Made by a program: the position numbers and the translations under genes. Under the pieces are notes generated by a model. It saw only the letters and a program-made list of their open reading frames with translations, did not search any database and was not told the DNA's origin. From positions 8,703,764 to 8,767,763 of the forward strand of contig NC_092583.1 in NCBI RefSeq assembly GCF_037975245.1: 64,000 bases of DNA, read 5' to 3'. The stretch comes from Apostichopus japonicus. Its lineage: Eukaryota; Echinodermata; Holothuroidea; Aspidochirotida; Stichopodidae. Shown piece by piece: positions 27,851 through 56,274 of the stretch (positions are counted from its first letter, which is position 1; every line of letters starts with the position of its first letter).

Positions 27851-30800
27851 CAAAATGTACAGAAAAATCAAGTCTTGTTTCATAATTTTGAAAATATTAG
27901 TAAAGGACTGCTGTTAAAGCCTCACTTTTACAAGATGCTTCATAACGTTGCATGAGGAGATGGATGGCTGTTTGGACCTTTTTGATGATGAAATTAATCA
28001 AGAGACATTTGGGGACTCCCATGGTTTTATATTGATTGTGCACATCAATTGTGAAATTAATTATCTGATTGTCTAACATGCTTTAAGATAGGTTTTGTTC
28101 AACTTGAAATAATATAATGTAATTATATTTACTCATCCAGAGATGTTTGTACTGATTTGTTTTGTTACATTATGTTGGACCATGATGAAAATATACCTCA
28201 TTTCACTCTGACGTGAGACAGGTATGTTCATAAAGAAACTTGTAAACATGTTTTCATCCATGAGATGGTCTAGATAGAATTTATTTGTGTGTGAATGATA
28301 AGATTTAAATCGATAATAAAAACCGAGGCAGGTTATTTTATTTCTTCTTCGTTTATTCACCTTCAAACACCCATGTAATGAATGCTAAAATCTAAAAGTA
28401 ATAACTAGCATGAATCCACCGAAACACAAGAACAGACAAGAAAAAGAAATGCTTAACAAGAATCTGGCCCATAGTTATACAAAATGACACCAAATAGTCC
28501 ATTTCCTGATGAAATATTTTACACATATTTATGGTACTTTACAAGTAGTACTTTGTATCAAGGTTATTGTAAAGTAACTTAAGATTATTCCACCTAGTTC
28601 TGCCCCAAGTCATTGCACCCTTTTCAGTTAAATGCAATGTGGCATTATTTAATACATCAACAATCGCATGTAACCTGACCATTAAAATGAATTGTTGACT
28701 TATGTATATAGTACGCCGATTTCATTCTGAAGTAACCCAAATGAAAAGTGTTCGAGAACTGTACAAATATGCATGAATTTTAGAACCTTCTAAGAATACA
28801 TTTCTTAACCCCTGTTTTAAAGAATGTTAGTCTAACACTTAACACCGCTGTAATACAATATCCTGCTTTCTTCACAGTGATACTATTAACATGAACTACC
28901 ATTGGTGAACACTTAAAAATTTGCTGCCCTATGGACGACTGTAAATGTACTCACATATTTAGGTCATTAATTTACCTGTTCTTCCTATTTGTTTGCTTTT
29001 TGGCTTATTTAGAATTATTAATCTCAATTTTTACAAAATTCTAGCAAGAAATAATGGTCTTGTTATGGCATCACAATTTTGAACTTCTATCCAGACATGC
29101 AAAACCAAGGTATTAACCCTCACAATGGACCAACTATATCAAAATGTGTTTGCAGTGATGGTGGTAAAAGTAGGTTAGACTTTTAAAGCCTTCTCATTGT
29201 TAGTGGCGTGCATAGGATTTCAAAGGTGTGGGAGAACCTTTCTGGAAGTGCATTCTAGGCCGGAAAAGTGGTCTATTTCATTCCCGACTGTACAAAATTT
29301 TCGCAAATGAACGATTCTACCCCAACTGACAAAGGTCGTTGGGATAGCTGGGTCCCTCCAGTCCTCCTCCCTTTGCACATGCCACAACCCGTTGCAAATT
29401 TTCTTCACTTCTCAATAAAGCCTGATATTAAAAGAGTGGAAAGCTGGTTGACTTATTTCAAAGTAACCATATCGTTAATATGATGAAAAACTCATGTCAC
29501 CATGACAGGAAATCTCTACTACCGACATCACTTGTAGAAATTACATCTTACTCCCAACATGCCTTCCTTTACTTTGATGTGTTTTTAAAGTAAGTTGGAA
29601 GAGGACATGAAGAGATTGTACACAATGTCACACACAAGCCACTGTATAGCTTAAAAGTATTCTAAACATCTTTTAAGTGGTTTCGTCCACAAACAAATAG
29701 GTATATCACAGTGTAACCCAGATAGGTTATGCACAACATGCAATATGCTACATAAACCCACTAAATTTGGGACCATTAATCATATTTCTCAGCTAGCTCA
29801 GGCTAAAGAATTAGCCATACATATTAAACATATTAGTTAAATTAGAATTAGTTAAACATACTGAGAATTTCAATTCTCAAATTATTTGGGGAATACATGA
29901 ATGAAAGTTTCAAACTATGAATTAAAAGATGAAACTAACCCAAACATCATCCCTTACTACACACGATAGAGGGCAGGCTTATGATAATAGTCTCGTTAAA
30001 GATAATGAAAACAAAAATTAAAATATGGAAAATACTTCAGGTGCAATTTTCCTTGTTTTTTTCTGTTCCCATTTTGAAAACGATGCAATCGGTAAGTGGT
30101 AAAAGTTTAACACTCCCAAACGGTTTGATAAAAAAAATTGGCAAAGAATACCTCTTATTATTCAAAAATTGGGGCACTCTTTTGCAAGTTGAATTGCTCA
30201 AAGGGATGCCTATCCATTGAATGAACATCAAAAGGATGACATTTTTGCCAAATGAATGGGAATTTTCTCGGCTATCTAGCTATTTTCGCAAGTTACCATC
30301 ACGGAAAATACTGAGGACAGTTTGGGTTTGCTCGAGACAAGACTAATGAAATTTTTCAAAAATTGCTTTTGTCCTATCATCATGTGACTGAATGAATGAA
30401 TGTAACAATTGGATTTATATTGCTGCAGTACAGAGAATTGCAATAAACAAAATAAATAGATAAAAAACAGGAAGGAAAGAGATATTACAAATAGAAGTCT
30501 GGCAGCAGATTTTTTGAAAGAGAACAGAGCATTAGAATGCAAATCATGTGATCAAAAAAGGAAAAAATCACTGTTATCAATAAATTAATTGCTACCATTT
30601 TCTTCCCATCCCCTTGAAACAACTTTTTATTTTTTCTTATATACTGAGATTGCACGAGTTAAGGAATACTTACAAAGAATGTGGCAGAACGAAAGACTTA
30701 ATATATATATATCTAGGACATTTCCCGTCTAAGAATGAAGTCCCTTTTGCAATAGAAGCATCAATTTGTTCTTAAAGTCAAAGTGTCCCACGTAGGATCA

Positions 30801-30999
30801 GAAAATCAAATCGCCTCGAGATTGTTTAATGCATATATAATTTATCTCATTTGACCAAATATTTATAAAGAAATATTTAACTTAGTAAGAAAAAGAATGT
30901 GGCATATATTTTGAACAGAATACCACACTTAAACGCATCAATAGATTCAAGGGAACAACCTAACCTTTCTGAAGTTAATATTAAAGTCAACTGTATAAA
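27851..30999. other. No gene recognised; 3' flank of the 58-aa gene
   Basis: AT-rich sequence with AATAAA-type motifs (near 28315) that may end the small gene. At about 29204 a fragment beginning AGTGGCGTGCATAGG looks like one end of a hAT-type or related repeat; no partner end was found. A short AT microsatellite lies near 30700. Only short frames are present. Confidence 0.45.
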
Positions 31000-31289
31000 A
31001 TGTCTGATAGAGGGCCAACAACAAGCAGTGGTACTGGTAAGCCTTAAATGTTTTAAACTTAACTATACAAGTAGGCAACTCCTTTCTTTAGGAATAGTCA
31101 AACTGAACCTCTTTTTCTTATATTGTTGCCTTCTTCCCAACGGTTCCAGAAAGAAGAAGGCTTCCAAGAAATCACCTGATGAAATTGCCACATGGAGAAT
31201 TTGAAGGGAGCGATGCGAAAGAAAGCCGATCACTTTTAAGAGGTGATACAAAAGAACTAGCTCTAACAGCCAATATACAAGCAAGTTAG
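31000..31289 (+). CDS. Possible two-exon small ORF, 58 residues
   Basis: ATG at 31000 reads MSDRGPTTSSGT to a GTAAGC donor (exon 31000-31036). A pyrimidine-rich acceptor before 31150 joins in phase to RRRLPRNHLMKLPHGEFEGS and a short charged tail, stopping at 31289. The intron would be only 113 nt, unlike the long introns around it. There is no recognisable domain or membrane segment. It may be a real small gene or a chance arrangement. Confidence 0.22.
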
Positions 31290-32467
31290 AAAATGCCTGC
31301 ACTGAGGGGAGAAGGGGCCTGACACAGGCCTAGGGTTGTGGGCCTTTGGTTGGCACTCAGCATAGCTAGTTCCCTTTGGTCTACTATACTAAGCAGGCAG
31401 GTTTTATGGGTTGCTTATGAGTAGTAGGTGTGTAAGGGCTTATCATTTATTGACACATTCTCACAAGGTCAATCAAGTTCCCACAGTTATTTCCAGCAAC
31501 AAGACCTAAAATGTCACTTAGGAATTAAGCTTGCAAGTTAAAAAACATTATCTACGTACCGACTGGAAAAAGCAAAAAGGGGTACAACACTGAAGAGTAA
31601 ACTGCATTACTAGTAAAAAAAATTACTGCCAAGTTACATGTATCAAATCTTATCTGAAATTTGATTCTCCAAGTACCTAATACAGGTTACTCACATTAGA
31701 AACCATTTGATATGTGCCCATTGCAGAAACGTCGGGGGAGAGCCCCATTTACCAAACGCACCTCACAAAGATTATTGAATGAATATTTCCAACTATATTG
31801 CATTTTAGTTTTGATTTGACAGTGAAAAAGCCCTTTATACGATTGCACAAACTTGTACCCCTGATGATGACATTTTGTAACTAGTGAGGGGGTACCTTCA
31901 CTATTTAGTCCAGAGAATCAACTATGGATACCGTGAACTTCTATTCCGGAAGAAAACCTACTCAACAAAACGGAATGCTCAAACAATTTTAATTGTTTGA
32001 AACATAGATATATCTATAAATGCAGTGTTTGCTTTTTGGATTTTTTTTGGACAGTTCAATAATTTTACAATTGTGTTGTGATTGGCCACAAAAGAGGTAT
32101 CTCACATCTTAGGTAGGTTTGCACATTAACAGATGGAACATTATAAAGACGTCGATAAACTTGTGCAAATTTGAAAAGACAGAATGGCTGACAAAAGTTG
32201 AAGGTACCCCTCTCATGCCACATAAATACTTGCACTAATTCAGAAAGTGTGGCACAGATTGAAAGGCATATTTTCTTGTTGAAAATGTGGCATTGTTTTC
32301 TCTTTTTTGCTAAAAACCCTTTAATTTATGAAGGTAAACATTGATTAAATCCTTCCAAATTTCTTTTCAAGTAAGAATTTGTTTATACTTTTTCAATTTT
32401 TTTTTTTATCTTGACAGCAACCACAATTTAATTTTGCTCTTATTCCTTTGTTCGTTTGTTTTGTCAG
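31290..32467. other. No gene recognised; 3' flank of ICA1
   Basis: AT-rich region downstream of the ICA1 stop on the - strand. It probably includes ICA1 3' UTR, but no cleavage site could be fixed. No repeat recognised beyond homopolymer runs. Confidence 0.4.
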
Positions 32468-46748
<14,281 letters not shown>

Positions 46749-49700
46749 GTTAGATCTAATCAGCACTTAGACACACTCTCTCTCCACCTCTCTCTCTTTT
46801 AAGTAATGTTACTCATCACTGAGCCAGTATAGACAGCATCCAAAAAGTCACAAAAGACGATAAAAATCCCCCGCCTCACATATTCCTTGCAATCCGGAAA
46901 GACTTAGTTTGCATTTGAAACGATCACATTAATGTTATACACCAAGTGCATCAACAAGTTAACGTTCTGCAAAGCAACCCTCGCTATCAAACATTCAAAC
47001 CACTGTGCTCTACTTGGAAGCTAAGTTCTGTAGCTGCATCAGACATAAATGCCAACCAAAACACACATAACCTTGAATCTGTGAACCTCCAAAATGGTAC
47101 TGAAAACAGAGTTGTTTACAATTTTTTAACTTGCACACTTTCCAAGTGCAGAGCCAAATGGGAAAAATTCCTATTTGATATTCCAGTGTCGATACCGGCT
47201 CACAGGGTTCTTAAAGAGTTGGAGATCATGTACACACATATACTGTACAGTGTATTATTGTATCATCTGAGAGCCCTTGTCAATGAGTGAGCAAAGGGTA
47301 CATTGATATCACACTAAACAAACTTTAATGAACCCCAAACGAAGCAATCGTTTGTTTGAAGAGGTCTAGTTCATCAATCACGGACAAAGTCTGTCAACCA
47401 GTTTGAAGAGACGAACAATGTACAAATTTCACAGAGAATGGTTATAACATGATGAAATCATCCAAACTACACTAAAAATGCAAACCCAATTAGATAGTTT
47501 ATGTACTGATTCACATAACTGATTCACATAAATCACTGCTTTCTTCTAATTAATGGCCAAAAAAACAAATGTAACACAGAAATTATAACAGAAACGGCAC
47601 TATTCTCCAAAATATGTCGAGATGAACGGAGAGTTGGTATTTTAAAGTTCAGTCAAACCTCAACGAAATGTTACCTCCAATATTTAATTTGCTCCACTTT
47701 CCAAGGAAAACAATTGAAACTAAACTATAATGCTGCATAAAGCATGTATGAATTCCATAGTAGCCTATGGTTTATTATGCCACTTTACTTTCCACAAAGT
47801 TGTACAGGTAGAAAAACTTCCCATGTGAAAAACAAAACCACAAAAAAAAACATTCCATCCAGTCCAGTATCTCTCCACTTGAAAATGTTTAGTTTGCAGA
47901 AATCAAGACCAAAATCAAGAGTTGGCCTAGAAATATCTCTGGGGAAGGCCACACCCTTGGATAATTTAGTTTAAAAGATAGATCAGAAAATGAAAGAAAC
48001 TAGAAAGTCTACTCTGCTGTACATATCTAGAGTATGCACAGTCTATGGCTACTGTACACTGTATAGCACAGTTCAGTTGTATCTGGCTCTTAAATGACAG
48101 TACAGTATCTCTGATCTGTGCAGAGGGATTATCTTTGGTTGGACTGTATTGATGAATAGATACACCTGGCTGGGATAATCCTGGCTTATCCTCCACAACA
48201 CAGTGAAGCGTTAACAAGATATTCCTTGTTCAAGATAATGGCCCAGAAATGCATAATTGACCACTATTGACCACAACTATTTCAAACAGAACCTACCAGC
48301 TTTTTTAAGACTTCAAGAGTTGGTATAAGCATTGATTACCAAACAAGTGAAACTTTTGTAGAAAATTGTTGCATGTACGGTGTTTACATGATGTTTAACT
48401 GATAATGAGCTAGCCATTCAATAGTTTTCAGAAGAGAAAAGAATGGAACCATACTGTTGTTAACAAATTGAATTTCTGAAATGTTGTGGTGACACTGAAC
48501 AGTAATTACTAATACAACAGGATTATACAACTGGTATTAAATTTTGAGGGTCCTTTGATACAGGGAAGTGGAACAAGTCATTTCAGAATGCTATGTCCAT
48601 AATTATACAAACAAAACTTATGCTATCTTTTTTTTGCTTAGTCCAAGAATTTGCTAATCATTTCCAGACATATTTTTGAAATTTCATTTATCTAATCAAT
48701 GGACAAGTCTGATTCCATTACAAAAAAAAAATTATTTAGGTCTTTCCTTAGTTTGCTATGAAATAGAACCACAAAATGTGTCAGCTTACAAACGTTCACT
48801 TCTACTGAATGTAGAGTGTCTTTGTGAACCTCCAAATACTTCACTTTCAGGTAGGGGAGTCAATAAAATCTGACTTTTGTGTCGTCTACAAAGTTGCTGG
48901 TATGGGAAGTTACACCACAAGTAGAACAAAGTGACTCTTCAGTTGTTAGTCTTTGTAAAGATGCAGGTCTTTTCAAGGACCTAAAGCATTTTTAACTTTC
49001 TGTATTTTTCGTTTTTGTTTGGTCATTCATCACCACTCAAGTATTTTTGTTATATATATGAAGAAATGACCATACGTAATTATTTACACCTTCAAAGTTC
49101 AAATGTTACTTGTAAGTTGCCATCATTGTGCAAACTCTCAACACAAGGCTTTTATATCAAATTAGAGTCAGCAGCCTTACCCGTTGTTCATTGGATTTCC
49201 TGGTTGTGGGTAAAACAGAGAGGGGGAAGGGGTCACACAAACAAAAGGAAGGATGAGGGAAGCAAAATGAATAAAATGTCATTTTCTGTCATTACTGTTT
49301 TGTGTTTTCCCTTTTCCCCCTACTGGTCTGGTGGGGTTAAATTAGATGTGCTAATACAGAGCTATATAATAGACCACACATGTAATTGTATCTGTCCACT
49401 TATAATATTACATTAACTTTCAACACACACCTAATTGATGCAACTGAGCCAAGGAATTAGAAACCAATTTTTTTCATTATTATCCATCAGATATCCATCT
49501 GCCCCCCATCTGCCCCCTCACCCCCCCTCCCCAGATAGAACACTTTGGCCAATTGGGACTGGGAGTTGTGAAAGATTGTGATGTCAACATAGGTTGTGTT
49601 TGTATACAAATTGTTGGAAATTCTCCACCAAATGTAAACAGCTGGTTTCATACGAGCCCGTTTTCAGTTCCTGAATCCTTTAGCTAGTATGGTAAACAAA

Positions 49701-51216
49701 TGTTTACATACAAGCTTTAATTAATTAACAGAGTGCATACAGTACAAGATGCCAAAGTGCTGGTACAGTAAAAGTAAACAACTTGGGGATTCATCCATTG
49801 GGTGCAGTACCCAGTCACTACAAAGCAGTCTGAACGGGAGTGTAGACGTTATCATTAAAAACACAAACAAATAAATAAGATGGAATAAACATAATTTTGT
49901 TCCGTGCATGCTAGGCATTACTCAAATAACATTTAATATTAATACAAAAGCAGGAAAATTGAACTATATCCTGATATTATTCCAAATACTCTAAGACTGA
50001 TTCTATTATAAAGTACGTCAGCAAGTCTTGTGGTTCCATACAAAGACAAACTTGATGAAAACAACATCATGTAGTAACATCATCTCATATTTAACTGTCA
50101 TTTTAGTCCCCTGAAATCACAACTAGAATGGGGAAACGAGGTAAAACTTCAATGCAAGAAGCAAAATATGATTAATAATATCAAGGAATAAATTCACAAT
50201 AATATTAATCAGTTAGAACATTAATAATAATTAATTAATGCTCAAATTTGGCAACACAGTTTTGAAGGCTATGAATTTTGTCTCTTTTATCAAACAAAAT
50301 AAAAAAATTTTGGTCCTGCGTACAAAACACATGTATGCATATTTGCACTTATATATACGTGAAGCAATTTGCCCACCAGGCGCCTAACAGTTTGCGATTC
50401 AACACTGGATCAATCACTCACCGAGCTGTACCACACGTTTATCAGTTACTTACTTGTTTATTAATCTGGGTACTAGTCAAAGGGTTGCAACAACATCACC
50501 TGTTGTTTCAACCATTTGGGAACCAGAGGCTTCCCTGTTATGTGTGAATGTTACATGTTTCTATCAGTATGACACAAAATTACCAACATAAAATTACCGA
50601 CATGAGAGAAGCTCCGAGGACTGTCTGCAGATCAAGTTATAATCTTTGAAATGCAACAACATTGTCTTTTGTTCCAGGACAAAAGGTGATCTAATTTAGG
50701 AAGCAGATGACTAAACGTTGTGAAAAGTTGTACAAAAAACGTGAAAAAAACAAAGAAAAAACAAAAACAAGATTGGATCAGACAGAATTGCTGATATTTT
50801 CTGCAAGAAAATGTTACCATGAATGTGAATTTGGTAACAGAAGTGATGTCACGGAAAAAAAATATATTGAAAATCATAGAAGCTACAAAACAGAGAGAAT
50901 AAACAAGCTTCTGAGACATTTGCTCATCTACAATGCTATCTAAAGGCTGGCTATAAAAATGTATCAAATTTAGTGGGCCTCCTTGTCTGATAATTCCATC
51001 TTAACAGGAACTTATTCTCTGGCAAACTGACAATGTTTACTAACAAACAAACATTGATAATTTTATATACAAGGAGAAGCTGACCAGTTTTCATAAGGTC
51101 AGAAAGAGAAGGTGACGTACCATGACAAAAGGACATTAATGATTCAGAAATGATGGCCAGAATATGGTCGTAAACTCCACGCTGGCTATTCTTCGACCAT
51201 AACTTGTGCGTTACAT
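46749..51216. other. ICA1 upstream flank, no gene recognised
   Basis: A CT-rich stretch (about 46772-46800) lies just upstream of the ICA1 first coding exon. Beyond it the sequence is AT-rich. Open frames of 114 residues (46946) and 133 residues (49015) show no domain, biased composition or splice support. A C-rich block lies near 49500-49535. Confidence 0.45.
50260..50430 (+). repeat. Dispersed repeat pair, copy 1 (copy 2 near 52670-52815)
   Basis: Both copies begin TTTTGAAG(G/T)CTATGAATT followed by TTGTCTCTT. After a diverged middle they share CAATTTGC and a GCGAT...ACTGGATAA/CAAT word in the same order. This points to an old repeat family with both copies in the + orientation. Confidence 0.5.
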
Positions 51217-51224
51217 AACAGGTA

Positions 51225-51537
51225 CAGGGATGTGCTCAGGAATATTTGAGTGCCAGGCAGATTGTGCGGTTGTGTGATCCACACCCTGGAAGAGTAATCT
51301 CATGGGTGGGGTACCCCCTCCCCACTGGACAAATTTTGCACATGAAGGATGATTAGGTGGTGCTTTTTTTTTCCTATTCTGTGCCACGTATTCTCCCAGA
51401 TTTTGGAAATGGTAAAATTTGTTAAATTATCATCAAAAAAGTGCCGGGCGGAAATGTTAATAAACTGTTTGTGCTGGGCTGCATTCAGAACTACTATGCG
51501 CAGCCGCCCGGTGCCACCCAGTGTGAGCACATCCCTG
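51225..51537. mobile_element. 313-bp MITE-like element with 14-bp perfect TIR
   Basis: It begins CAGGGATGTGCTCA at 51225 and ends with the exact reverse complement at 51537. Inside both ends there is a further diverged GAGTGCCAGGC/GGTGCCACCGGGC similarity. Flanks (AACAGGTA and CCAGTACT) are not an exact duplication, so the target site may have mutated. CAGGG ends suggest a hAT-type element. Confidence 0.55.
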
Positions 51538-54500
51538 CCAGTACTACATACAGTAACTCTCTATTTTTAAACTGTTTTAAGCTATGCCAGTCTTCATTCT
51601 ACATTGATCCTGTATACAATCGGTATGGACAGTAGAGGCAATTGTTAGTTTGAAGTAAATCTTTTCAAAGCATTCTTAGAGCTGCATCATGCAGAGCTTG
51701 ACAAAACAGCACAAATAACATTTATGAAGTTCATCCAGGATGTTATCTGAATTTAAAGGAAAATACAGCATTGCCACACATTCAAGAACTTACTTTTGTA
51801 CTAATGGGTCCTTATTTTCACCACTGCAAATAGTGTAGAGATAACAGTAAAGAGATGATTTGATAAATAAGTCTTCCTTAAGTTTTGATTCATGGTCTTT
51901 TTTTGTTGTTGTTGCAATTATTGGGTAAGAAAGAATCACTGATCTGATTATCCCCTTGTACTGGGGGCAGCATACACAAATGTCAAACACTTTAAAGCCT
52001 TTAAAAAAAGGGTTATAATAGAAATCAAAACTGTAGCAAACTTGCCAAATTTTATGTAATTCTTAAGTTATGAATACTATGATCTATGGAATAATCTTAT
52101 CGTTACTTTTATACATCCTAATACAATTCTAAAAAATATAATTTGCAACATGAATGCTCAAGACAAAGTAGATACTTTAACAGTCAGATAAGATCCCACA
52201 TAATAGGAACTTAGTTTGTTTAAATCCTAATTGCTTATTTGCTTCCAATTCCTTAGTTCATTGCCTAGACTGCTTAACACTTTTCTCACCAATCACTTAC
52301 CATTTCCACCTATAAAACCTTCTGAAATATTCATCTTTAACAGAAGATAGTTTGAAACCGACAGAATAATTAGGAGAAAAAAACACACCAAAGATCGTGA
52401 AATGTTTACTGTACCTTCCGTCTCTATTCATAGTTGATGAACAATTCACACGTCACTTCGGTGGGCCGATAATGGCATTCAGAGTGATAATCTGCTACCT
52501 TAAATGAGAAGGATGATAAAATAAAAATCCATCTCAATTCACTAGTAGAATCAAGAAAGTTCTGTGAAAAGATGGTATTTTTGTGCGGATGTTGAAATTC
52601 TTGAAGCACTTGCTGAGCTTTACCATACACATGTAGGGAACAATTCAGTGTTTCACATTTTGTGTTGCAGTTTTGAAGTCTATGAATTTTGTCTCTTATA
52701 AAGTACTATGGTTCGTGTTTACACAACTGCAGTTCGCTATACATTTTTGCATTTCTATCGCAATTTGCTCATATTGTGTAGCATTTTGAGATGCGATACT
52801 GGATAAATTATTCCTGTACATGTACAGCAGATTTCCAGAAATGACAAGGAATGATACAGTTAATGCAGAGACCCAAACTCTGGTTCTTTCAGTGCTCTGT
52901 TCTTAAGCAATAAACAGGTCATCGACCGAGTCTTGGTACTTATTTATATAGATTCATCGAAAAATTCCTACAAACATAAGGCATCCCTTATTGTTGTTTC
53001 CAATGGTTATGTGATGTCTGTTGTATAAAAACTGACCAATCACACTGCTTGACTTTTTTTTTGGCAGAAAATTTCTGTGCATGCTGGTTGGGATCATCAA
53101 CCTTAAATCCCTCTGACACGGTCTTACTTTAAAAACCATTTAGTGTAAAGGTCACATCTTGCTGTATTGCAATGGAGGGAGATCACAGTTGTGTGCACAG
53201 TGTGTGCACAGTGTGTTCAAATTCAAATTGTTGTGGGTAGGCATAGAAGCATACATGTATAGTTTCATTTAATTTTACATTCAAAATCAATAACGTCACC
53301 TATAAGGGGAAATCAACTTCTAAAATGACAACAAGAAAGCAGAATATACATACAAAACATTTTTCACTTCCTTGTTTTATAAGTTAAATTATAACTGTAA
53401 GCAAATGAAAATGTTATTGTTATCTATTGGAGAACATTGTTAGGATGTTAAAGTTAATTTAACAAAGGGTCCCCTACTTATGACTAGTAAAATCATTTAA
53501 CAGTTTGCCTTGCAAGCTTGATGGATTAAGGAAAACATTGGGAAATCTTAGCTTGTGAGTCCAAAATCTGCAGTATACATATTTCAGTGTAGAAAGCAAC
53601 AGTGTAATGTATTGTATGCAATCCCATTATCCTTATCCATAGTAGAATTTAGATAGGTAAAACTGTGTTGGACATTATATCAATGTAAGGCCTAGGCTAG
53701 GTATGTTTGTTTCCAATTTTAATTTTACATCATCTAAAACCACTTGCATCACATAATTGTATTACCTACTGTACCTTTGCCAAACTTTGACATAAGGCCT
53801 AAGGTCATGGGAATAAAAGCCATTTGCATCCAAACAATGTTATTAAAATGGCATGCCGCTTAACTATTATTTCAATTCTAGTAGTCTTTTTCATAGACTT
53901 CACTGCAATGTACTGGTATAAATGAATTTACTGCTACTGATAAATTTGTCAAGTTGTGGCAGATTAGAATCAGCACTCAGTTAGATGGCTAGTTTCGGTT
54001 TAGTAACAACTGAAATTCTATACATTTCATTTCCCCTGCCCTTACTTAGGCTATGTTACTCTTACTTCTTAAACTTAAGGCACAAGGATCTGCAAATCTA
54101 CCTTAAGGGTAAAAACTGGTAGCTTAAGTTCCTAATGACCATAACGTCTTGCCCAGTCAGTTTCGCTTAGGCCACTTTATTCAACAGCCACATCGAAAAC
54201 ATAAGAGTGAAAGGTGCAAAATAATATTCGCAAAATTGGTACAAGTGTAATATAAATGTGAATTTACCTTCACGTACTCACAGTGACGAAGTCTATGCTT
54301 ACGTTAGCAAACAATAACTAAGGTTACAAATGTATGGTTCATATATCAATTATATTTTACGGAGTTTACAACAATAAATATGGAAATTTGTACTTACTAC
54401 ACATAGAAATTTAGCCAAAGTCTCATTTGCACTGATGCAGTGACCAATATCATTGGATTTGTCCTTTTTCAGTCAATTTATGTCAATAATTTTACAAGCT

Positions 54501-54600
54501 GTATGTCAGCTGTGCAACACATCACCTTTACTTAGCAGGTCTACACAAATGGTGGCAGCCTTCAACTTTTATTCGACAAAGCTACTTCTCTGACACGGTG
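51538..54600. other. No gene recognised
   Basis: AT-rich sequence holding the second copy of the 50.26-kb repeat and a short GTGTGCACA duplication near 53195. AAATGGTGGCAGCC near 54550 resembles a YY1-type start-site motif and could mark a distant promoter, possibly for ICA1, but no exon was identified. Confidence 0.4.
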
Positions 54601-54635
54601 TCAGATAGCATGGTATACTTCATGCTGCATAAATC

Positions 54636-54742
54636 TCGTTTTCTGAGTGGGTGTTGGAAAGTAAGTGGGTGTTGGAAAGTAAGGGGCTACCCCCCCCCCT
54701 ACACACACACACACGCACACCCACACACACACACACAGACCA
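54636..54742. repeat. Direct duplication and CA microsatellite
   Basis: GTGGGTGTTGGAAAGTAAG occurs twice in a row. It is followed by a poly-C run and interrupted CACACA repeats to about 54740. A second CA-repeat pair lies at 55312-55347. Confidence 0.8.
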
Positions 54743-56039
54743 TAAGGTTAGTGATTACATGGCCGTTGAGAATAGGGACGGGTGCGAACACGAGGAAAAG
54801 GGTTTGACCAAGTTTAATAAAATGGGTAACTTTCGATGTAAATGTCCAAATTTATATAAAATCGTTACACTTTTTGTATCAACTCTATTTGAAATCGATC
54901 GACTATCAATTATTTCGGAAAGTCGTCTATTTCTCCAACATTTGAACATTTTAATTTGGAACTGATTGGAATGTTCACTGCTTATCTCAGAGACTCAGAT
55001 CTAGAATTTTCATCTCAAACTAAACGTTTAAAAACGGCCACAAGTTTATCTCAAACATTTTACTATAACCCATAGAAATTGATGCTTTAACCTAACATCT
55101 CTAGAATACAAATTTTCCATGTCGAGATTTAGATCATTTATCTCACAAGTAACCTCCTGGGCTATATAGTATTTAATCTGCAATTTCAAATTTTCTTGAA
55201 GGTTGGAATTATACAGTGACACCGTACAAAGAAAAGGTAAGCCGTGGAGTGATACTAGGCAGTTTACTATATAAAGGATATAGGTTGCACATGCATAATT
55301 GTTGAAATTTGACACACACACACAAGTACATGCACACACACACACACAAAACAAAATCGATATTTCGACGGATTATAAAAAAAGAGATCATTTGATTGCC
55401 TGCCGTTACCATGACTTTCTTCTTCGTTTCAGGTGGTCCATATTTGTTCCACTGAAAAACCATGTGTTTTGAAAATCATTACTAGAGAGCTTCCCATAGC
55501 TTTATTTTGCACATAAGACAGCCTGCATCAATAAACAACATTTTTCCGAGGGGGTCACGAAGACTTTTTTGTCTTCAAACATTTGTTTACATTAAAAAAA
55601 ACGGTCGTTTTGACCTTTTTTTTCCAAAAAATTATGAGATCAGTGAAAAATTTCAAGTCAACTAACCCTATCCGATACAATTAGGTAAGACATACAAGGA
55701 ATCAAATCAGGAGCCTTCACAGGCATATTTAGAGAGATGGCTCTATATTTGGGGGAAATATGTCAAAAAATACGTTTTTCGGTCTAAGTTAGGGCCAAAA
55801 CACGGACCCTTTTCCGATAATATTTCTCCAGAATGTCTCACCCTACAGAAAAGATTTTTAGCTCTCCAGAAGCGCCACACTGAAACGTAGGGCTACATAG
55901 AAACAATTTAGCAATAGCGCCACCACTTTGTGAGTAATCCTAGCAATTCAAACTCGAGCATTTTATGGTAGGGAATTTCGGTCAACCGCATTTATTTAAC
56001 GCGTGGCCGCGCTATCTGTAACACTAACGCACATTTATA
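54743..56039. other. Flank upstream of the piggyBac gene
   Basis: No gene recognised. This region should hold the left end of the piggyBac element. TTAA sites occur (for example near 55087 and 55996), but I could not match terminal inverted repeats to the right side. Confidence 0.4.
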
Positions 56040-56274
56040 ATGGCTACTTGTCATAGTGCAGAAGAGGCTCTAGCCATTCTTTTTTCGGACAATATGATCA
56101 TCCAGCCGTTCGAGGATGACGACATCGCTGAATCTGAAGAAGATTCTGAAGATGAAATCAGCGATGTCGAATTGGCAGATCTTCCTGAAGAGTCTGGTTG
56201 ACCATCTGTTTATAGCTCCATGGGTTGACGAACCTGCCGCCAGACCCTCTTTGTTGCTCAGGTATCCTGATATG
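56040..56274 (+). pseudogene. piggyBac exon 1, acidic N-terminus with frameshift
   Basis: The ATG at 56040 opens MATCHSAEEALAILFSDNM, then a strongly acidic run (EDDDIAESEEDSEDEISDVE), the usual N-terminal character of piggyBac transposases. Frame 0 ends at TGA 56199-56201. The next frame stays open through WVDEPAARPSLLLRYPDM to a perfect ATG|GTAAGC donor at 56275, in the phase needed by exon 2. One extra base is therefore likely between the two halves. Confidence 0.65.

Noticed and set aside
46946-47290. 114-residue + strand ORF upstream of ICA1
   Set aside because: No recognisable motif, and no promoter or splice signals; likely chance.
49015-49416. 133-residue + strand ORF
   Set aside because: Mixed composition, no domain, no splice or homology support; expected occasionally by chance in this length of DNA.
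50707-50943. 78-residue lysine-rich + strand ORF
   Set aside because: Biased A-rich composition, no domain, and it overlaps an equally open antisense frame.
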